Assembly: GCA_004369085.1 (NCBI GenBank)
Contig: ML210239.1
Coordinates: 44,688-108,687 of the forward strand
DNA from: Coprinopsis marcescibilis
Lineage: Eukaryota; Basidiomycota; Agaricomycetes; Agaricales; Psathyrellaceae
Direction of reading: 5' to 3'
Length of the DNA stretch: 64,000 bases
Positions within the stretch are counted from its first letter, which is position 1. Each line of letters opens with the position of its first letter. The notes under the pieces are model-generated. The model had not been told where the DNA came from. It searched no databases and saw only the letters and a list, made by a program, of their open reading frames with translations. A program made the translations under genes and the position numbers. Below, piece after piece: positions 1 to 13,418 of the stretch.

Positions 1-3000
1 TTCATCTGAATCGTCTCTGCCGAGTTCTTGCCCTCTCCCGCAAACAACCTCTCCAGCGCCGTAAACGACTTGTTCGAGTAATGCTGCGGCCTAAACCTGC
101 GCTTCAACAGTGATTTCGTCGTTCCCTACACATAACAGACCATAATGAGCTTTCCTGTCCTACATCACACATAGAAGAACGCAACGTACCGCAAACGTCC
201 TTTGCTTGACCTCTGCTTTCGGTAGATTGTTGTCTTGAACCAAAGTCTTCTGCATCGGAAGCACCAAATTCGAGGGCAGGTTTTCCACCTTCACAGTCAC
301 AGGCGAAGCTTTGATCCATCTATACGGATTCAACCTTCTAAACCACGAAATCGTCCCCTTCTTGGCCTGCTGTTGACTCCAGTAATTGCTCGCCTGGGCA
401 CCCTTCTTCGCCTCCTCCGCAACCTCAAAATTCTCATTGATGACCGCAATGAACATTTGCAGTACGATGACTGTAGGCAGATTGTCAGCACCAAGCAGAC
501 GAAAGGAGGGGGGACAGGGAAGGAAGACTCACAATTGGCAAACCACATCCACGCAGCAATGAACACCAGAGTGATAACAGTCTGCCCAAGCTTGATCTCC
601 GCCTGCGCAGCGCCATAAAGCACATCCACCCAGTTCTCACTTGAGAAAACCTGGTACATCGCCAAAAACGAATTTCCGAGTTCACCAAAGTTGATGGTAG
701 TGTTGTTGCCGAGATCGCCCCGGAGGAGCTGCACAGCGACAAGGGCGGCGATAAAGTTGATGAGGAGCAGAAAGAGCGACATGTTCGCCAGACCATACAT
801 GTTGCCAAAGACAGACAGCTGTTAGAAGAAAGGGAGAGGCGGGGTTAGCATTGGTCTGCCTTGATGCTGGATAATTCCCGAAAAGGAGAGTGATCAAAAA
901 GGGGTAGAAGGCGAAACGAAATCTAATGGCGAAAGCGAATGCACACACACGTAAAGAAAGAAAGACAGCTGCATATGCAGAAAACCATGAAAGATGAAAA
1001 CAAAAGAGGAAATGACACCCACCAACAACGGCTTCATCCTCGGAACCACCAGAATAACCCTATAAAACCTCGCCAACTGGAAAATCGTAAACCACGGGTA
1101 CATAGCACTGCTCCTCACAGCCGGAATCTGCAATATAGAGCAGACAATCGCCAAAAACAGGTCCACCCAATTGTTTGCATGCTTGACAAAGTCTCTCCAG
1201 TCCGGCAACGTGGCTAGGATCCTAAGGATGATTTCGAGGTTGAAGAGGAGGGTGATGACCAGTTCGCCGTAATAGAGCACAAGCTGGTGTTGCTCCGAGA
1301 TTCCGACCTTGCCAGAGGCTTGGAGGGCAAGCGAACCAAGTGCGAGGAGGACCCAGAACCATTTGGTGTACGCATAAAGTGTCTTGACGACGTTGGTGTT
1401 GCTGCTGCTCTTGCGATTCTCAACTACAGCCCATCCGTCATCTTCCTTGCGCGATTGTATCAGTCTACAAGGGGGCAGAAATCAGTCAGTACTGAAATCC
1501 AAAGACAAGATGAGATATAGCGTACGGAGCAGCACCGAAAGCACTCTTCTGCGTCGCACTCCTAATCGCCGCAAAACTATTCGTGATCACCGCCACGAAA
1601 AGGTTGATCAACCAAAAGTTGAGCACGACAATCGCGATAATGAAAAAGAATGCAGAGACGAAGAACTCCGAGTCAATCATGTTGTACATCAGGGGCGTCC
1701 ACTATATCACAAAATTAGCATCCCAGGTTGCGGATCAAAGGGAGAAGCAAAGCTTACCCCGTTGGCAGTAGCGATAATGACCACCTGCAGCGCCGCAAAA
1801 TGAATTGCGTCAAAGCTTTCAAGCTCATCTTTAGGGTTAACGGTTTCCTGTAACCGAGGATAATCGTCAGTTCTATGCCTATCACATCCCAAGTTAAAGC
1901 ATAAATATCTGAACCAACCTTGCAGGTCTGGCCCAAAGGACAGATATAACCCTTTGACTGCCTTGCAGTCTGATTGTTCCGCATGATATACCCCACATTC
2001 TGCAGTGTCACCGGGTCGACGAACCCTCCACAAAACTGATCGTCAATGATAATCTCAGGTTCTCCTAGAGTAGGATTGAAGAAACAAGATCGCCGCAGAG
2101 AGCCACTGAATGTTTGGATTCCAATAATCCTGCATTAAAAACTGCTCGTTAGTAACCTAATCCGGGTAAGAGGACAACAAAACACGTACGAAAACATGAC
2201 AATCGCAAAAAGCACGAACAGCGCGACGCTCGTCAGTAGCGGCCTAGCTGTCTTCAACGAATGCATGATAGTCTACGAGCCCAAATCGTCAAGAGCGCTC
2301 ACGCAACACGTTAAAAAAGCTACTCACAGTAGTTCCGCTAGTAATAGTCAATAGCCTCGCAGTCCTTATCACGCTCAAAGCCCTAAACACCCCAATATGT
2401 TTCTCCCCCCTCTCCACACCCGCCAACGCAAGCACAAACGTAATCCAGAACCCCACAATAGCAAGAAAATCAATCCTGTTCCAACTCTGCCTTAAGTAAG
2501 GCACGTTCCGCGACGTCTTGTCATGCAGATGGTCAATGCTCAGCCTGAAAGGCAGCTTGATGAACTCCCCGCTTTGCGCGTTGTCCGAGCGCATCACACT
2601 AGAGAGGAATGTGGGAGTGTTTGGTCCACCAGGGCCACGAATCGTCTGATGAAGATTGTGAGCAGCTTGAAGGATCCTGCTGCCGACGGAATCGTCATGA
2701 TTGCTGCCTGTGCTGGCCGTAGGCGTCATAGCTATCGACCCGCTGCGCTGTTGATGTGAAGAGTAGGGGCCTGCTGAAGGTATTTGAGAAGGGCGTGAGG
2801 TTGGCGGGGGAGGGAGAGCAAACGGTCGTAGTAGCTTCTCCTTTACGCCACGAATCCTCTGTGTAATGGTGTTTCCGCGGTTAAGCGAATTTTGACGTGT
2901 GTTTCCTGCAACATTGGTTCCTGTAGTTGGGGTATATGGATCGTTGATGTAGGAAGGTGTGGCGAATAGGTTGAACATTGATACATCGGGGTCGAAAATG

Positions 3001-4550
3001 AATCCAGTCACTGCCATTCTGGCGAGTGCTTCGATACTGGAATTCGGTTAGCAAGTAGTGGACGAAAGATGAGGCACAACGTACGTGAAAACAATGAACA
3101 GGGCTAACAGAACATAATCCTCCCATGTGTGAAAGTAACCCTTGATTTTTGGTGGTAAAGTTGGTCCATTGGCAGTGGGTAGTGTGATCGCAGGGAAGGC
3201 CTGAAAACCCAGTACTACCGCATTGAGGATAATGAGCAGGAGAATCACAGGCTCTGTGGCTGGATGCACCAAGAACCGAAACAGCGCCCGCCTCAGACTG
3301 TTGTCTGGGCCCAAAAAGCCCAAGGTCCTCCCTCTTATCGGCAAAACCTGCCTCAAATCCGGGAGATGCGGCACATCCTCGTCGTCATCCTCGTCCCCCT
3401 TCTCATCGTTCCCTCCCTTTTTGCTCCTCGCAGACATTGGCTCATCGACATCCTTCAACTGCAGCTGATCAGCCATGCCCGACCCCCCAAAGTTGACAAC
3501 CCTCAGGGACACCCGTCGCAACCCTCCAGACACCGTCTTCATGGCACTCTCTCCAAGCTTCAAAGGCGAGGTCGCAACGCTGTACCTTTTCGAAGCTGTT
3601 TTCCTCCCCGACCGTGGCGTAACCATCGACGCCGCACCCGAATGCTCAGGATCATCACTGGAAGATGACGGCGAGACGAGCTGTGAGCTACTTGTGCTGC
3701 GGCCGCCTCCTCTACCCATCGACGAGATATTAGCCGTCAAATGGGCCTCATCGTCATCCCTCTGCAGCGAATCCACGCTATCCCGATCGTCAATGAGCGA
3801 CATGCGTGAAGGACCAGCCTCCTCCGACGAATAGTAAAAGCCCGGGGCATGGTGTGCCGCTACTTCATAATAACCCCCCGCAGTCACAGGCCCTCCCGAC
3901 GAAGCGACATAAAACGGATCGTCGTCCTCACGCTCCCTCCTCCCAGCAGCATACCTGGCCGGCGCAGTCGGTGGGGGACTCGACATCGCAGTCGTTATCC
4001 CAAATCCAGGTCCAGTAGCACTAGCACTGGCAACACCGCTCGCAATCCCCACGACACTCCTTATCGAATGGTCCTGCTCCTGCTCCCGTCGCGATTCCGC
4101 CGCGTCCGTTGTCGTCCTGGTCGTATATGACAGTCCGAGAGGGCCCAAAACTTCATCAACAGACTCTGCAGGATGATTGGTATTGTTCCCCCAGCTCCTT
4201 CTGCGAGCACTGCGGCTCGTCACGTCCAACGAAGGCGAAACCTGCGGTCTGCTGCCCACGACGGCAACTGAATGGTGGTGCTGATGCTGGTATGAACGAA
4301 GGCCCGCAGTCGTTCCGCTCGATTCGACAGCTAAACTGGGTGATCTCGGTGGGGTAGATGGTGGTCCCTGAACCTGCGCGTCCTGTCCTTGCTGGGGTTG
4401 GGGTGGATAACGTGCCTGTCTTTGCGGCTGCTGACGTCGGCCTCCTACTACTCCCTGTCTCTGCGGTGGCGGCGGTAACGGCTGTTGGTCCTGCTGGTTC
4501 TCAATCTTGCGTTCCTTGCGTTCCTCACCGTTGTGGTGATGACCGTCCAT
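1..4550 (-). CDS. CCH1: Voltage-gated calcium channel, Cch1 type (3' part outside window)
   Basis: This is the pore subunit of the fungal high-affinity plasma-membrane calcium channel, which in the family works with Mid1. The start at 4550 opens a long Ser/Pro/Gln-rich cytoplasmic N-terminus of about 400 residues. Domain I follows: S1 near 3240, S2 at 3050-3130, an S4-like [12 protein letters not shown] segment near 2350-2400, a pore loop near 1760 and S6 near 1600-1690. Domain II follows: S1-S4 at about 1000-1400, the S5/pore block at 560-800 with [11 protein letters not shown], and S6 near 430. The II-III linker then runs off the left edge, so domains III and IV are not visible. Several short introns interrupt it. 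After splicing, pore loop I reads ATANG then WTPLMYNM, so Asn sits where animal channels carry Glu; loop II keeps Glu. Family assignment is strong; exact exon ends were not all fixed. Confidence 0.93.
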
Positions 4551-5458
4551 GGAAATAGTTCCACAAAACGTGATTTATTCCCAATTCAAACTCGTTTAGT
4601 GCCTCCGGAGTCCGTGCTATCCTTCCACTTGGAAATCACCGCCCAGGCCCCGTCGGGCGTCAGTGTCAGTCTTGACTCTTGAGCGCTGTGGCGTGTTGGT
4701 AACAGATATAGGCTTACAGCCTGCCCTTCCTTATCGTCGACGGCCAAGGAGAATAGAATAATAAGTACAAGGAAAAGAGATGATAAAGAGAGCGACGAAG
4801 GCGTGGGAAATGGGAGGGATCTATGTTTCACAAAATGGCTGTCCGGTTTACGTCTGCTTCGGATGGCCGAAATCTCTTGGGCATCAGGGTTGTAGTAAGT
4901 GGTTTATGGCTGTTCTGATATGAATGAAAGACGGTTAAGTGATGTTACAGCAAATGAACTTTTATTATTATTTTTATGTGATGTAGCAAGTGCTTAGTGG
5001 ATCCAAATCTGTTCATAACGACCCACAGTGAGTGAGTAGGCCACTGTTGCGGATAGAACATGAATAAAGAATGTGACGGGGGTAAACGAACCGGAAGTTC
5101 GGAGGGGAACAATGTGGAGGGGATCACACTGGACTGGACTTGCGATGGGAGACCCAAAGGCTGAAAACCCTACCAATCTGGTGGAATACTAGTCCTACCA
5201 GGACCATAACAGCAGAATCCACCACTTAGAACATGCACAACTCCCACTTAGGAGTGACCCAAGACGAAGCAACTCGAATAGCATTGCATCCGCGATACAA
5301 GAAAGAGACAAACAGAATATAAACTCGTGACCAGACAGTATCAAACCAATCTTCAAAACGGAAAAACGCAGCAAGCAACAGAACAAAAAAAAGGAAGAGA
5401 AGAATAAGTAGAATAAGAAGAAAAGAAGTCTTGTGGTGCACGAGCTTTTAACAACCCT

Positions 5459-8400
5459 CTACGCCTTTCCACCCCTCCTGGGCTTCCACACAGCGGGCTT
5501 GGCAACAGTCGTAAAGCCATCGTCATCCTGCCTCGCCTGCTCTTCCTTCTTCGCAGGAGGCCCAGGTGCAGGTGAACCAGCCCTAGGTGTATTAGCACCA
5601 CTGTTGCCTCCACTTCCCGGAGTAGTCTTGGCCTCCATTCTCGACCTCCATCCACCACCTCCTCCGCCACCAAGCGCACCCGGCTTGAACTTGCTCTGAG
5701 GCGCCGCACCAGCAGCAGGGCTCTCGGACCTCGCGGGCGGGGCAGCAGCAGCAGCAGGGGGAGGTCGCCTCCATACACCACCGCCCTCCTCCCTGGCAGC
5801 AGGGGCCGGAGCACGGACAGCAGTGGGAGCAGCAACAGGCGCACGACGTGCAGCAAGCTTCTCCCTCTCCCTCTCCTCCGCACGGGCCTTCTGTCTCGCC
5901 AAAGCCTCTTCTTCACGTTGGATCTGGAGTCGCTGGCGCTCAGCAGCTTCAGCCCTCTCCAAATCACGCTGCTTGCGAATCGCAGCAGCAGCTTCCTCAG
6001 CCTTGCGTTTCTCCTCCTCGGCAGCTTGAGCACGCTCCTCTTCTTCTTGTTGGAGGCGTTCTTCTTCTGCCAGGCGTTCTGCGATAAAAACATAAATCAA
6101 TAAACGTTCGCTTGAAAGCGGTTGAATAGAAACATACCAGCCTCACGACGATTTTCCTCTTCCTCCCTCTTCCTCTCTTCCTCCTCCTCTTTGTCCAGCC
6201 TAGCTTGCTCCTCCGCCCTCTCCTTGAGCACAGCCTTTCTCCTCTTCTCCTTCTCCTCCTCAATCTTCTTCGCAGCAGCGGCGAGCTTCTTATTATAATC
6301 CGCATCCTTCCTCTGCAAGATCTTGTCCCTGTGCGCCTCATAGTCACCCACGATACGCGAGAGACGAGCCTTGGCAGCCAAATCCTCCTCATGCCCACGC
6401 TTGGCAGCCTCCCTATGTGCAACCTGGACAGTTACAAAGGTCTCCCTGTCCGTCTTTTGCTGTTCTTCATAGTCCTGGGCGAGGAGAGGTCGCTCTTCTT
6501 TACGATACGCCCGTTCGATATGATCAATCCTCTTCGAGATGATCCTCAACCTCTCATTCATCTCCTTCTTCTCCTTCTCCAACTGTGCAACCTGGATCGT
6601 GATAAGACCCTCGGTGTCATAAGTGTCGAGTTTCTACAAGAGAACCCGAAAATCAGCATCCCCAGCGCTCGAGCATCAGACCAACAAAAACTCACCTCGA
6701 CCTCCGTAGCCTTGAGAATGCCCTTGTCCACAAGCGTTTGAGCATACTTCTTGGCCTCTTCAGCCTTGATCTCGTCAATCTCCCTCTTGGTCTTCTCAAT
6801 CTCCCGCTTCCTCAACTCCTCCTTCACCCTCTTCGCCTCCTCCTCAGCAGCCTTCCTGTTCGCCTCTGCACGCTTACTGCTCTCCTCCTTCTCCTTCCTC
6901 ACACTCAACTCGCTCAACAACTCCCTCCTCCTGGCGACCAAGGCCCGCCTCAACTGCAAAGCCTTCCTTTCGCCCTCAACAGCAGCAACCAACCCCTTGA
7001 ACTGGGCCTGCTGCTCCTCCTTGCTCGGAACAGCCGCAGACGACCCTTCGATGTTCTCAAGCGAAGCATACAAGCACGTCGCAACCTTGCTCAACCGAGT
7101 CCTAACAAGCTCCGCATTCGATGGCTGAATAGACTTCTCCACAAGTGACGACGTAGACGCAACCGGCTCATCAGCCGACCCAAATGCATCATCCGCAAAC
7201 GTAATCGTTCCCTCTTTATGGTCCACCCGGATGTTCAGCTCCCCACGGCGCGCACATCCCATGAAATACGCCTCGACCTGCTCTGCATCATACGCTCCCT
7301 CCAACCCCGCCTCCTTTAACGGCACAGCAAGTGCCAAGAGGTTGGAGATGTTGATGGTGGTGTAGACTTGCGAAAGCTGCGAAATCAATCGCGAGAGTAA
7401 AGCTCGCTGGAGGAGAGGAAGATAAGACGAATAGAGTACATCCTCCGCAAGGTTCTTGAACAGCGGTGCAACGTTCGAGCACAACGTCAGGGGGTCAAAC
7501 GTGACCTCCAACACGTTGTAGAGGTGCTTGACAGGTTCGGGCGAAAGCTTGAGAACATTCCTCGCGAGCTAGATGCATCATCAGTATACACGACATTAAA
7601 CGGATCCAAAAACAATACTTACTGCATCCTGAAGAAGACCAGCCCTCGAAGGCATCCTCGTGAGGCCCAACAGAGCCGTCAACCTTGCGTTCTTGCCCTT
7701 GAGCTCTTCGGGCTCGATGCCCTGGATCCCAACAGGGACAGCCAACGCACTAACCAACACCTGACCTGCCAACCTTTTCATCTCCTCCTCCGATTTTCCT
7801 CCGATGCTCGTGACAATCCCATAGTACCGTCCCCACGCCGCAGCGTGGAACAGCGCATTCCCGCTCATCAAGAAGATCTTGGTGAGCTTTTCATAGTAAT
7901 TGGCCATCATCGCCGGTCGCGGGGCCTTTTTGGCAAGGGTAAGCAGGTTATGCACATCCTCCACCGAGCGGAATGCCTCCTGCCACAACTCGAGCTCAAC
8001 AGACGTATTGAGCTGCGCAAATCGGGTGTCGAGGTGATGCTGCAACGTCTCCGGGTCCGAAAGGTTGATGCTATGTTGCTGATGCGAGTACTTGGCCACA
8101 TTCGCAAGATGCAGACGCAGAGTCTCGCACAGACGGCGGAACTCGACCTTGCGCTCGTACTTGAGGCAAAACTTGAACGCCTGTTGTGCGATTTGCTAGA
8201 TCACCCCATAGCCATATCAGCACCTCCTTCAGCCCAATCCAAGGCAATCCCACACACCTGATAGATCGTCTCCAACCTCGCATTATTCTTGAGCGTCTCA
8301 AGAGAGGTACGGTAGCTCTCCCACAAAAACTTGAGCCAGGGCGTAACCAACGCCCTATCCGTCCTATCCTTGCTCTGATCGCCACTAACCGCCCCAAGGA

Positions 8401-8785
8401 GAATACTCTCCGGCGTCTCACTAGCTTCCAAATCATCCACATCAACCGCACTCTGTACCGCCGCCTTCTCCTGCGCCTCCCTGACCTTTGCATCCGCCAA
8501 TTGCACAAACTTCATAATCACATTCTCGATGCTCGCCACGCTGGTATTCTGGGCAATGTTCTTGTACTGCATGAGCCCCTCCTTGGCGGTCCTCCCCTTG
8601 CGCATGTCGACACAGAGCTCGATGAACCTGAACATAATCGGCTCAAGCGACGTGAGCGGTGTAGATCGGAATCGCTTCGAGGAGAACATCTCGGTGAGCG
8701 ACTGCAAAGCTGCATGCGTCTGCCCAACCGAAACCAATCCCTCTGCTTGCTTCAGCACCGTCTCCGGCTTGCTAAACGGCGCCAT
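5459..8785 (-). CDS. TIF32: Eukaryotic translation initiation factor 3 subunit A (eIF3a)
   Basis: This is the largest scaffold subunit of eIF3, which organises the 43S pre-initiation complex on the 40S ribosome in the cytoplasm. The start at 8785 gives [20 protein letters not shown], a typical family N-terminus. The helical N-terminal half and PCI region span about 8785-7100. A long charged coiled coil (Glu/Arg/Lys/Ala rich, about 7000-5850) follows. The tail is a low-complexity Ala/Pro/Gly region with two poly-Gly/RGG-like patches, ending KPRRGGKA. Four short introns are inferred (near 8200-8260, 7570-7620, 6635-6695 and 6080-6137). The product is about 1,030 residues, normal for fungal eIF3a. 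It lies head-to-tail behind CCH1 with about 900 bp between them. Confidence 0.95.
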
Positions 8786-9314
8786 ATTTTATTATCTGCA
8801 ATAATCAATAATCAATACTCCAATACAATCGAATGAACGAATGCGAACAGCAAAAGCGAAAGAAAAAGGACACAGATTGAAACTATTAGCCCGATTCTGA
8901 GCACCAACAATCTTTAAAACGCACTTTGGGTGTTTGGGGGTTGTCGAACGACGACTGCGACGACGAGCACTGTGCCTTCTTATCGACAAGCGAGTAATGA
9001 TGGCGATGACCAAAGGACAAAAATTTAGGTTCGCCCTTGCACCCAAAGTCTTCCCACGCCTCCATCATAATTAGAATCGCCCAATTCATTTCAATTTCAA
9101 AAGCATCCATCCTTTTACTTGCACTTTAGACTACGATCTAGGGTATAGTCTGTACTCGTGAGCGAGGATGAGTGTAATTAACTTGATTATATACATAACA
9201 TAATGATAAAGTAACGACAACGACGTCGGTGGGAAATCTAGATGGGACCTGCGTATCAGATATCCAAAACGTCTACCAAGGTATCCGTCGAATATCAGAC
9301 CAAGCACCCTCCCT

Positions 9315-12300
9315 CTACTTTTTAGGATTGGCAGCCTGAGGAATCGTCTTCCTATACGCATCCTCAAGGTCCTTCTGCACATTCGGCAGCACAGGCATAT
9401 GGTGCTACAATTCCACAACGCAGTCAGCAACAAAGATCACACGACAAGGAAACCAGCCAAACGCACCTTATACTCCATGCTAAATTCACCCTTGCCTTGC
9501 GTCGACCCCCGCAGCTGATTCGAATACCCAAACATCTCGTTCAGGGCAACTTCCGCAACAGCCGTAAACTCATCATCCCGGACTTCACTGTCCACAATCG
9601 TGCCTCGTCGGGTATTAAGCCCACCAATAACGTTGCCTAAAACCACATAAATCGACAAACAGAAAGACCCAGAACCCTTGAAATACGCACTTTGGAACTC
9701 GGACGGCGCGACAACATCCACAGTCATGACCGGCTCCAGTATAATAGCATTCGCCTGCTTGAAAGCCTCCCTGAACGCCCCAATCGTCGCAAGCCTAAAC
9801 GCCAATTCGCTTGAATCAACAGCATGGAACGCTCCGTCCTTCAACACAAACCGCACACCACTAATCGGGTTGCCCGTGAGACTGCCCTTCTCCAAAGCCT
9901 CATAAAAGCCCTACAAGGTCGTTCGTCCATCAGCATAAATCATCCATAGGACAAAAAGCTAAAACCCACCTTTTCAACAGCGGGAATAAAGTTGCTAGGA
10001 ATGTTTCCGCCAACGACGATATTCTCAAACGCCACATCCTTGCCAGTCTCCGGATCAATCTCCATCGGCTCGATGAATCCAATAACCCTGGCAAACTGTC
10101 CAGCACCACCGGACTGCTTCTTGTGAGTAAAGTTAAAGTCGGCTCGCTGGGTGATGGTCTCCCTGAACGCGACACGCGGCTTTCCAGTGAGACACTCAGT
10201 GTTGTACTCGCGGCGCATACGCTCGACGTAGATCTCCAAGTGAAGTTCTCCCATTCCCGAGATGATAGTCTACGAAAAAATATTAGCGTTGGCTAATCGA
10301 ATGCGGGGAATAACATTACCTCCTTGCTCTCCTTGTCAATATGAACTTTGAACGTCGGATCCTCCTTCTGGAACCGATTGAGCGCACGGGAAAAGTTGGG
10401 TGTTTCTTGTCCTTTCGGCTTGATCGAGAGCGAGATGACAGGTTCGGGCACGTACATGTTCGTCTACACACGGTATTTCCGTCAAAAAACACTCCAGAAC
10501 ATGAAGCGGAAGGAACGTACCAGGGAGACATTACTATTCCCATCCGTGAAACTATCCCCTGAAGAACACTCGACACCGAACATCGCACAAATTTCACCAG
10601 GGCCAACAGAGTCAACGTCCTACAAATCCCATTAGCCAGCCACTCTCTTCTTATAAAGGTAAACCACATACCTCCATCTCATTACTGTGCATCCTCACCA
10701 ATCTCGGCACCTTGACCTTCTTCCCAGTTCGCACATTCCAAATCGCCATAGCCCTCTTAAGGGTACCCTGGTAGACACGCACATACGTCAACTGCCCAAA
10801 CCTCCCCTCCTCCAACTTGAACGCAAGCCCAACAAAGGGAGCATTCGCAGCAGGAATAAGCGGTACGCTCGGTACCTGATTCTGAACAGCGGTAGTAGCA
10901 ACAACGGCGGTTCCATCGGCAGCAACAGCAGGCTTAGCAGCGGCATTGGTATCAATAGCCAACACTTCCTTCTGCGCCGGACTGGGCAGGTAATCGCATA
11001 CACCGTCAAGCAGGGATTGGACACCGGTATTCTTGATAGCTGAGCCCATGAACACCGGGCTGAACTTGAGCGCAATGGTACTCCTCCGGACGGCGTCTGC
11101 GATCTGCCTGTTGGTAGGCAACTCGTCGTTCAAGAAGAGCTCCCCGATCTCCTCGTCAACTTCAGCGAGTTGCTCGACGAGCTCGGTACGCTTTTGTTTG
11201 GCGAGTTCCAGTACGGATTCGGGAATTTCGGGCGACGTGACGACATCAATACTGTGTAACGTAGGGAGTTAGTATATGGGGAGATTGGAAAGGCAAGTAG
11301 TAGGTACCCTTTGTGACCTTCGTTGTAGATTGCGCGCCAGTGGACAAGATCAACAACACCTTTGAAGTTTTCCTCAGAACCGATCGGGACTTGGACGGAG
11401 GCAGCTGGGATGCGGAGCTTGGTTCGGATTTGGTTCACAATACGCCAGGGGTTGGCACCAGGTCTGCACCATTGATTAGACAAAAGAATCCGAGATCTTC
11501 GTACCAGTGACATACCGGTCCATCTTGTTGATGAAAGAAACACGGGGAACTCCATATCGTCGCATTTGGCGATCCACAGTCGTTGTTTGACTCTATAAAC
11601 CGCAAAGTGTTATGTCAGAGGAATGCATGTGGGAAACCACGTCGACGTACCTGGACTCCAGCAACAGCGCACAAGACCAAGACGGCTCCATCCAATACAC
11701 GTAGTGCACGTTCAACTTCAATAGTAAAGTCGACGTGCCCTGTCAAACCAAATATAAGAACTCCATTGCCACAGAACGAGGGAGACGAAGAAACGAACCC
11801 GGGGTATCAATAATGTTAACCGAGTACTTTTGCTTTGACCCATCCTCAGCGTTTGTAGCTTCCCAATCACAGAAAGTAGCAGCACTCTGGATGGTAATAC
11901 CCTTTTCACGCTCCAAGTCCATACTGTCCATCTTGGCTCCAACCGAGTCGCGTCCGCGAACCTACACCGGAAGCATATCAGCACTGAGCCTCATCCAGGA
12001 CAACATACCAACGCACCTCATGGATCTCTCCAATCTTTCCAGTATAGTACAGAATACGTTCTGTCAACGTGGTCTTTCCAGAGTCGATATGAGCCGACAC
12101 GCCAATATTCCGTTGAAAAGTCAAGCGCTGGAGATCCGCCTCGGTCAACTGATGAGCTGGAGCTGCAGGTTCCGCTGCCAGCTCGCCAGCATCCTCCTCA
12201 ACGGGTTTTGTTGCAGCAGCCGTCGACGACATCCTTGTCCACTGCTTCCCACCAGCCCTGCTGCCTCCAACCGCATTCCCGAGTCGCGAGGAAGAACCCG

Positions 12301-12451
12301 GGTTCTTGCTGCCGTTCTTCGTCGTTGAAAGAGTCTGCCAGCTGGCCGGCGCCGCAGATGAAGATGGTGAAGCCAAAGAGGCTTTGGTCGCGAACGTCGC
12401 ACGAACTGACCGTGACCGACATGTTCTGGAGGCTGCCCTCCCCAGAAACAT
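9315..12451 (-). CDS. MEF1: Mitochondrial elongation factor G (EF-G1)
   Basis: This GTPase drives ribosome translocation in mitochondrial protein synthesis. I chose the Met at 12451 because it opens an Arg/Ser/Ala-rich, acid-poor leader ([20 protein letters not shown]) that fits a mitochondrial presequence. An earlier in-frame Met at 12508 is less convincing. GTPase motifs follow in order: [19 protein letters not shown] (G1, near 12080), the switch I region REKGITIQ (near 11890), NIIDTPG (near 11815) and FINKMDRPG (near 11530). Domains II-V follow, including [19 protein letters not shown] near 10200-10250 and a domain IV block near 9600-10180. The end is a stop at 9315-9317 after PQAANPKK. 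Several short introns split the gene. It is divergent from the first glucanase gene across about 970 bp. Confidence 0.95.
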
Positions 12452-13418
12452 GATTTCGAATTTCAAAGACGTGAAGGGTACTCCCGCTGGCGCGGTAGAA
12501 AAATGCAAGGGGTCGGTCCCTTTTTGGGATCGTGATGTCCAGCTCAGCGGACCGGAATGGGACCGGAGCCGGAAGGCGGAAAGTGATCCTGTAGTGGCAG
12601 TGTCGGGTAAAGGCCAAGCGGCAATGGGCGGTGACCAAGATCGCGCTCGGGCGTCGCGGTTACTCTTACTACCACTCTGACGGCCCCGTTGTCCATCTCT
12701 TCATTCGACAGGTAAGCGCACAAGGCCAAAGTTCGCCGCATGTAACGCAATGCCCGCTCACCCTTGCGCCCGACCACAGCCTTTGTTTCTTGGGACTCTC
12801 CCAATCCAGAAATCGCAATGTACCGAGTTCTCGCCGGGCTGCTTCGAGGGATAGGGAGATATATCTTCTCTCATCTCTGCGGAGCGATTGTTACATGGTA
12901 TGTACTTTTAAGCTCTGGGAAAAGAGCGATAAGGATCGGATGGTAACTATATATTGATAATACTTATTGACTCACACCCCGTCAAACATTCATTCATCTG
13001 AATCCATAGGATGTTGCTACTAAGATAAGAAGGTACCCTAACCCTTAATCCTAGGAGCCTCCTATTCTCCGTCCCATGTTCTTTGCAATGACATAGATGT
13101 ACGTCTTAGCTGCAAGGCTGTACAGGAATGAAAGAACCAATGCACATGCTTCTGCGTCAAGGGTTCGACAGAAACCTTGATCCAGGTAGTTACGAAAACA
13201 CGAACTTGGCAGTGACAACCCACAACACGTCCCGCTTTACTTGGCCTATGACGGCAATCAAGCCTACGATAATAAAAGGGCTAAAACAGTGAACACCATC
13301 ACCTTCCTTGATTGTTCACCCACTGTGTTTCCTCGCTGCGCCGCAGAAGCCAGCTCCCTTGTGTTCTTCATTCTCTTTCCGTTTTCTTTTCACTTTTCCT
13401 CCTTAGGAGGTCTCTGCT
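12452..13418. promoter_or_regulatory. Divergent intergenic region between MEF1 and the first GH5 gene
   Basis: About 0.97 kb separates the two divergent start codons. It must hold both promoters. A pyrimidine-rich stretch (about 13360-13410) lies just before the GH5 start, as is common upstream of fungal starts. I see no gene or repeat. A single telomere-like CCCTAACCC near 13032 is isolated. Confidence 0.4.

Noticed and set aside
5353..6093. 246-codon minus-strand Arg/Leu-rich ORF
   Set aside because: Alternative frame of the eIF3a coiled coil; the sense frame has clear family sequence.
13030..13050. Telomere-like CCCTAACCCTTAA
   Set aside because: A single isolated occurrence between housekeeping genes; no array.
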